Source: Sphingopyxis sp. QXT-31 (lineage in GTDB: Bacteria > Pseudomonadota > Alphaproteobacteria > Sphingomonadales > Sphingomonadaceae). From it: a DNA stretch of 64,000 nt. A program made the translations under genes and the position numbers. The stretch's first letter is position 1; every line of letters starts with the position of its first letter. The stretch covers positions 868,001 through 932,000 of the forward strand of contig NZ_CP019449.1 of assembly GCF_001984035.1 (NCBI RefSeq). Direction: 5' to 3'. Shown one piece after another: positions 61,898 to 64,000 of this stretch. The notes under the pieces are model-generated. The model worked only from the letters and a program-made list of their open reading frames with translations. It was not told where the DNA came from and did not search any database.

Positions 61898-63106
61898 ATG
61901 CGATTCCATGATTTCGCTTTGCCGCTGGTTGCCGTACTGCTGGCCGCCGCGCCCGCAGCCGCCAAGACGATCAAGGTCGAAGCGGGCGGGACCGACGCCA
62001 ATGAGAAACTCCAGGAAGCGCTGATCGTTGCCGAGCCGGGCGATACCGTCGAACTCGGCGCGGGCACCTGGACCCTCAGCGACGGCCTGTCGCTCGACGT
62101 CGCAGGCGTGACGATCCGCGGCGCGGGCACCGACGAAAAGGGATCGATCCTCGATTTCGCGGGCCAGCAGGGCGCCGGCGAAGGCCTGCTCGTCACCAGC
62201 GACGACGTCTTCCTCACCAATTTCGCGGTGCTCAACACCAAGGGCGACGGCATTAAGTCGAAGGGCGCCGATCGTATCGTCTATTACAAGCTCCGCGTCG
62301 AATGGACCGCCGGGCCGAAGGAGACCAACGGCGCCTATGGCATCTATCCGGTCGAGAGCAGCGACGTGCTGATCGACAGCGTTTATGTCCGCGGCGCGTC
62401 GGACGCGGGCATCTATGTCGGCCAGTCGAAGAATATCGTCGTGCGCGATTCGATCGCGGTCGAAAATGTCGCGGGGCTCGAGATCGAGAACAGCTACGAC
62501 GCCGACGTCCACGACAATATCGCGACCAAGAACACCGGCGGCATCCTCGTCTTCGACCTGCCCAGCCTGCCGATGCAGGGCGGGCATAATGTCCGCGTGT
62601 TCGATAATGCGGTCGCCAACAACAGCACGCCGAACTTTGCGCCCAAGGGCAATATCGTCGCGAGCGTGCCGACCGGCACCGGGGTGCTGATCATGGCGAA
62701 CCGCAACGTCGAGGTGTTCGACAATGCCTTCGACCAGAATGGCACCGCCAATGTGATGATCGTCGGCTATCGCTACGAGCATAAGGACCCCAAATACCAG
62801 CCGCTGCCGCGCCAGATCGTCGTGCGCGACAATGCGCATGGCAAGGCGGGCTATGCCCCCGCGTTCGACGGCGGCGCGCAGATCGCTGCCGCGTTCGGCG
62901 GGGCGATCCCGCCGGTCTTGTGGGACGGCGCGGGCGAAAATGTCGTCGTGCTCGACAAGGTCGGCGTGCTGTCGCTGAACCTGCCCGACGTCGCAACTCC
63001 GCGCAGCGAGGCGAAGCCGTCGCCCGCCGACCTGTCGAAGGGCACCCCGCCCGCGGCGCTGCCGGGGATCAAGCTGCCCGCAAGCATGGAGGCGAAGGTC
63101 AAGTGA
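61898..63106 (+). CDS. Parallel beta-helix protein, TIGR03805-type (402 aa)
   Basis: A Sec signal (ALPLVAVLLAAAPAAA) precedes a right-handed beta-helix built of about 22-residue turns (VTIRGAGTDEKGSIL, VYVRGASDAGIYVGQS, NVRVFDNAVANNST). Such folds bind polysaccharides or proteins at the surface. This family and a diheme cytochrome family are repeatedly found as neighbours, and that pairing is seen here: the cytochrome gene overlaps its stop by four bases (GTGA). The start has an AAGGGAGAG site. Confidence 0.9.
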   Translation: MRFHDFALPLVAVLLAAAPAAAKTIKVEAGGTDANEKLQEALIVAEPGDTVELGAGTWTLSDGLSLDVAGVTIRGAGTDEKGSILDFAGQQGAGEGLLVTSDDVFLTNFAVLNTKGDGIKSKGADRIVYYKLRVEWTAGPKETNGAYGIYPVESSDVLIDSVYVRGASDAGIYVGQSKNIVVRDSIAVENVAGLEIENSYDADVHDNIATKNTGGILVFDLPSLPMQGGHNVRVFDNAVANNSTPNFAPKGNIVASVPTGTGVLIMANRNVEVFDNAFDQNGTANVMIVGYRYEHKDPKYQPLPRQIVVRDNAHGKAGYAPAFDGGAQIAAAFGGAIPPVLWDGAGENVVVLDKVGVLSLNLPDVATPRSEAKPSPADLSKGTPPAALPGIKLPASMEAKVK

Positions 63107-64000
63107 AACGCGTTTTCGCCGCGCTGGCCGCGGCGCTGCTTTGCGCGAGCGGGGCCTCCGCAACGCGTGTGTCATCGCCGATGCAGTCGGTTATCGACGG
63201 GGAGTCGCTGCCGGCCAAGCTGTCGGAATTTCACCTGTTCGAGACGGGGACGAGCACACCGGTGGAAGCGCTGGTGCCTTATGATCTTCGAACGCCGCTT
63301 TTCAGCGACTATACCGAAAAGCGGCGGTTCATCTGGATACCCGTCCCCAACAAGGTCGGCGTCGCAGCTGATGGCAGTCTTGCGTTTCCCGTCGGGACGG
63401 TCATCGTCAAAAGCTTCGGCTGGTCCGATGAGAACGAGGGGCGCCCGGTCGAGACCCGCCTGCTGATTCATCGCAAGAGCGGCTGGGTTGCCCTTCCTTA
63501 TATTTGGGACGCCGACGGCGAGGATGCGACGCTGGCGCTCGGCGGGCGGCGCGTTCCGGTGAGTTTCAAGAGCCCCGACGGCGAAGCGCACGAGATCCGC
63601 TATGCGGTGCCGAACAAGAACCAGTGCAAGGAATGCCACAGCCTCAACGGAGAAATCGTGCCTATCGGGCCGAAGGTCCGCAATTTTGTGCTCGACCCGG
63701 CGGCTGATGAGGGTCATTGGCGCGTATATTTCGAGGACCCGGCGGCGCTCAAGCCGACAATGCCGCGATGGGACGACCCCAAATCGGGCAGCGTCGCCGA
63801 CCGCGCGCGCGCCTATCTCGACGTCAATTGCGCGCATTGCCACAACCCCGCGGGCAGCGCGTCGAACAGCGGGCTGTTCCTGCGCTGGACCGACGATCCC
63901 GCGGGCGTCAACTACGGCATCGGCAAGCGCCCGACCGCCGCGGGGCGCGGCAGCGGCGGCATGGATTTCGCGATCGCGCCCGGCGATCCCGACCACAGCT
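63103..64000 (+). CDS. Diheme c-type cytochrome of the SO2930/HNE_0200 type, right end cut by window edge
   Basis: A Sec signal (KRVFAALAAALLCASGASA) precedes a domain with FHLFETGTST, VPYDLRTPLFSDYTEKRRFI, and two heme sites CKECH and CAHCH. This is the TIGR03806-type diheme cytochrome, usually next to the beta-helix family encoded just upstream. The C-terminus is outside the window. The GTG start overlaps the previous stop (GTGA). The periplasmic role is unknown. Confidence 0.9.
   Translation, partial: MKRVFAALAAALLCASGASATRVSSPMQSVIDGESLPAKLSEFHLFETGTSTPVEALVPYDLRTPLFSDYTEKRRFIWIPVPNKVGVAADGSLAFPVGTVIVKSFGWSDENEGRPVETRLLIHRKSGWVALPYIWDADGEDATLALGGRRVPVSFKSPDGEAHEIRYAVPNKNQCKECHSLNGEIVPIGPKVRNFVLDPAADEGHWRVYFEDPAALKPTMPRWDDPKSGSVADRARAYLDVNCAHCHNPAGSASNSGLFLRWTDDPAGVNYGIGKRPTAAGRGSGGMDFAIAPGDPDHS

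Noticed and set aside
61361..63175. A 604-residue minus-strand protein ending in DUF2147
   Set aside because: Only the last 138 residues have a signal peptide and a domain; the rest is antisense to the beta-helix gene.

Overview
The window is a chromosomal segment of a high-GC alphaproteobacterium. The best guess is the Sphingomonadales, probably Sphingopyxis or a close relative (inference, no ribosomal RNA is present). Supporting points are a CcrM-type GANTC methylase, a split pntAA/pntAB/pntB transhydrogenase preceded by an aa3-oxidase subunit IV gene, a prsK-prsR-prsT exopolysaccharide regulatory set, and several dispersed inverted repeats typical of sphingomonad genomes. Genes are dense, many overlap by 4 bases (ATGA, TTGA or GTGA), and almost every gene has a long open antisense frame caused by high GC.

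Layout. 1-6.5 kb: peptidase, esterase and ketone-body genes (amidohydrolase cut by the window edge, YpfJ-like metallopeptidase, patatin, 3-hydroxybutyrate dehydrogenase, DUF4893 lipoprotein, M20 amidohydrolase). 6.5-8.05 kb: a small accessory patch with a low-GC DUF3800 gene and a GIY-YIG gene flanked by 31-bp inverted repeats. 8.4-17.3 kb: a membrane LuxR-type protein, an alpha/beta hydrolase with an enoyl-CoA hydratase, ydcH-terC, a double-HTH/hydrolase fusion regulator, a WYL-like protein, an FAD amine oxidase and a TonB-like protein. 17.5-20.7 kb: isocitrate lyase divergent from its probable ScfR/RamB-type regulator. 20.8-24.4 kb: a single-chain MmeI-like restriction-methyltransferase. 24.4-29.3 kb: an HD-GYP c-di-GMP phosphodiesterase, a DUF885 protein, an AraC regulator and mannose-1-phosphate guanylyltransferase. 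29.5-36.2 kb: an exopolysaccharide operon (TIGR03013-type sugar transferase, PrsK kinase, PrsR sigma-54 activator, PrsT TPR lipoprotein). 36.4-43.1 kb: a GntR regulator, a nitroreductase, a peptide transporter operon with two amidohydrolases (one lacking metal ligands), NnrU and DUF1003. 43.1-45.8 kb: a leftward symporter/aldo-keto reductase operon. 45.9-54.1 kb: a housekeeping chain (glmM, DUF1272, thiD-VOC fusion, rnhB, SDR, ccrM, folP) facing a degenerate AAA+ response regulator. 54.4-60.4 kb: the pnt operon, interrupted by an unknown secreted protein, a PH-domain protein and two fasciclin proteins. 60.5-64 kb: a racemase-family protein without the usual cysteines, a DUF2147 protein, and a beta-helix/diheme cytochrome pair cut by the right edge.

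No rRNA, tRNA, CRISPR array, insertion sequence or prophage was recognised. The most unusual items are the double-HTH/hydrolase fusion lacking a nucleophile serine, eight GANTC sites in about 150 bp upstream of ccrM, two copies of a covarying multi-hairpin intergenic repeat, the ThiD-VOC fusion, and a response regulator with an altered GAFTGA motif and Walker B.
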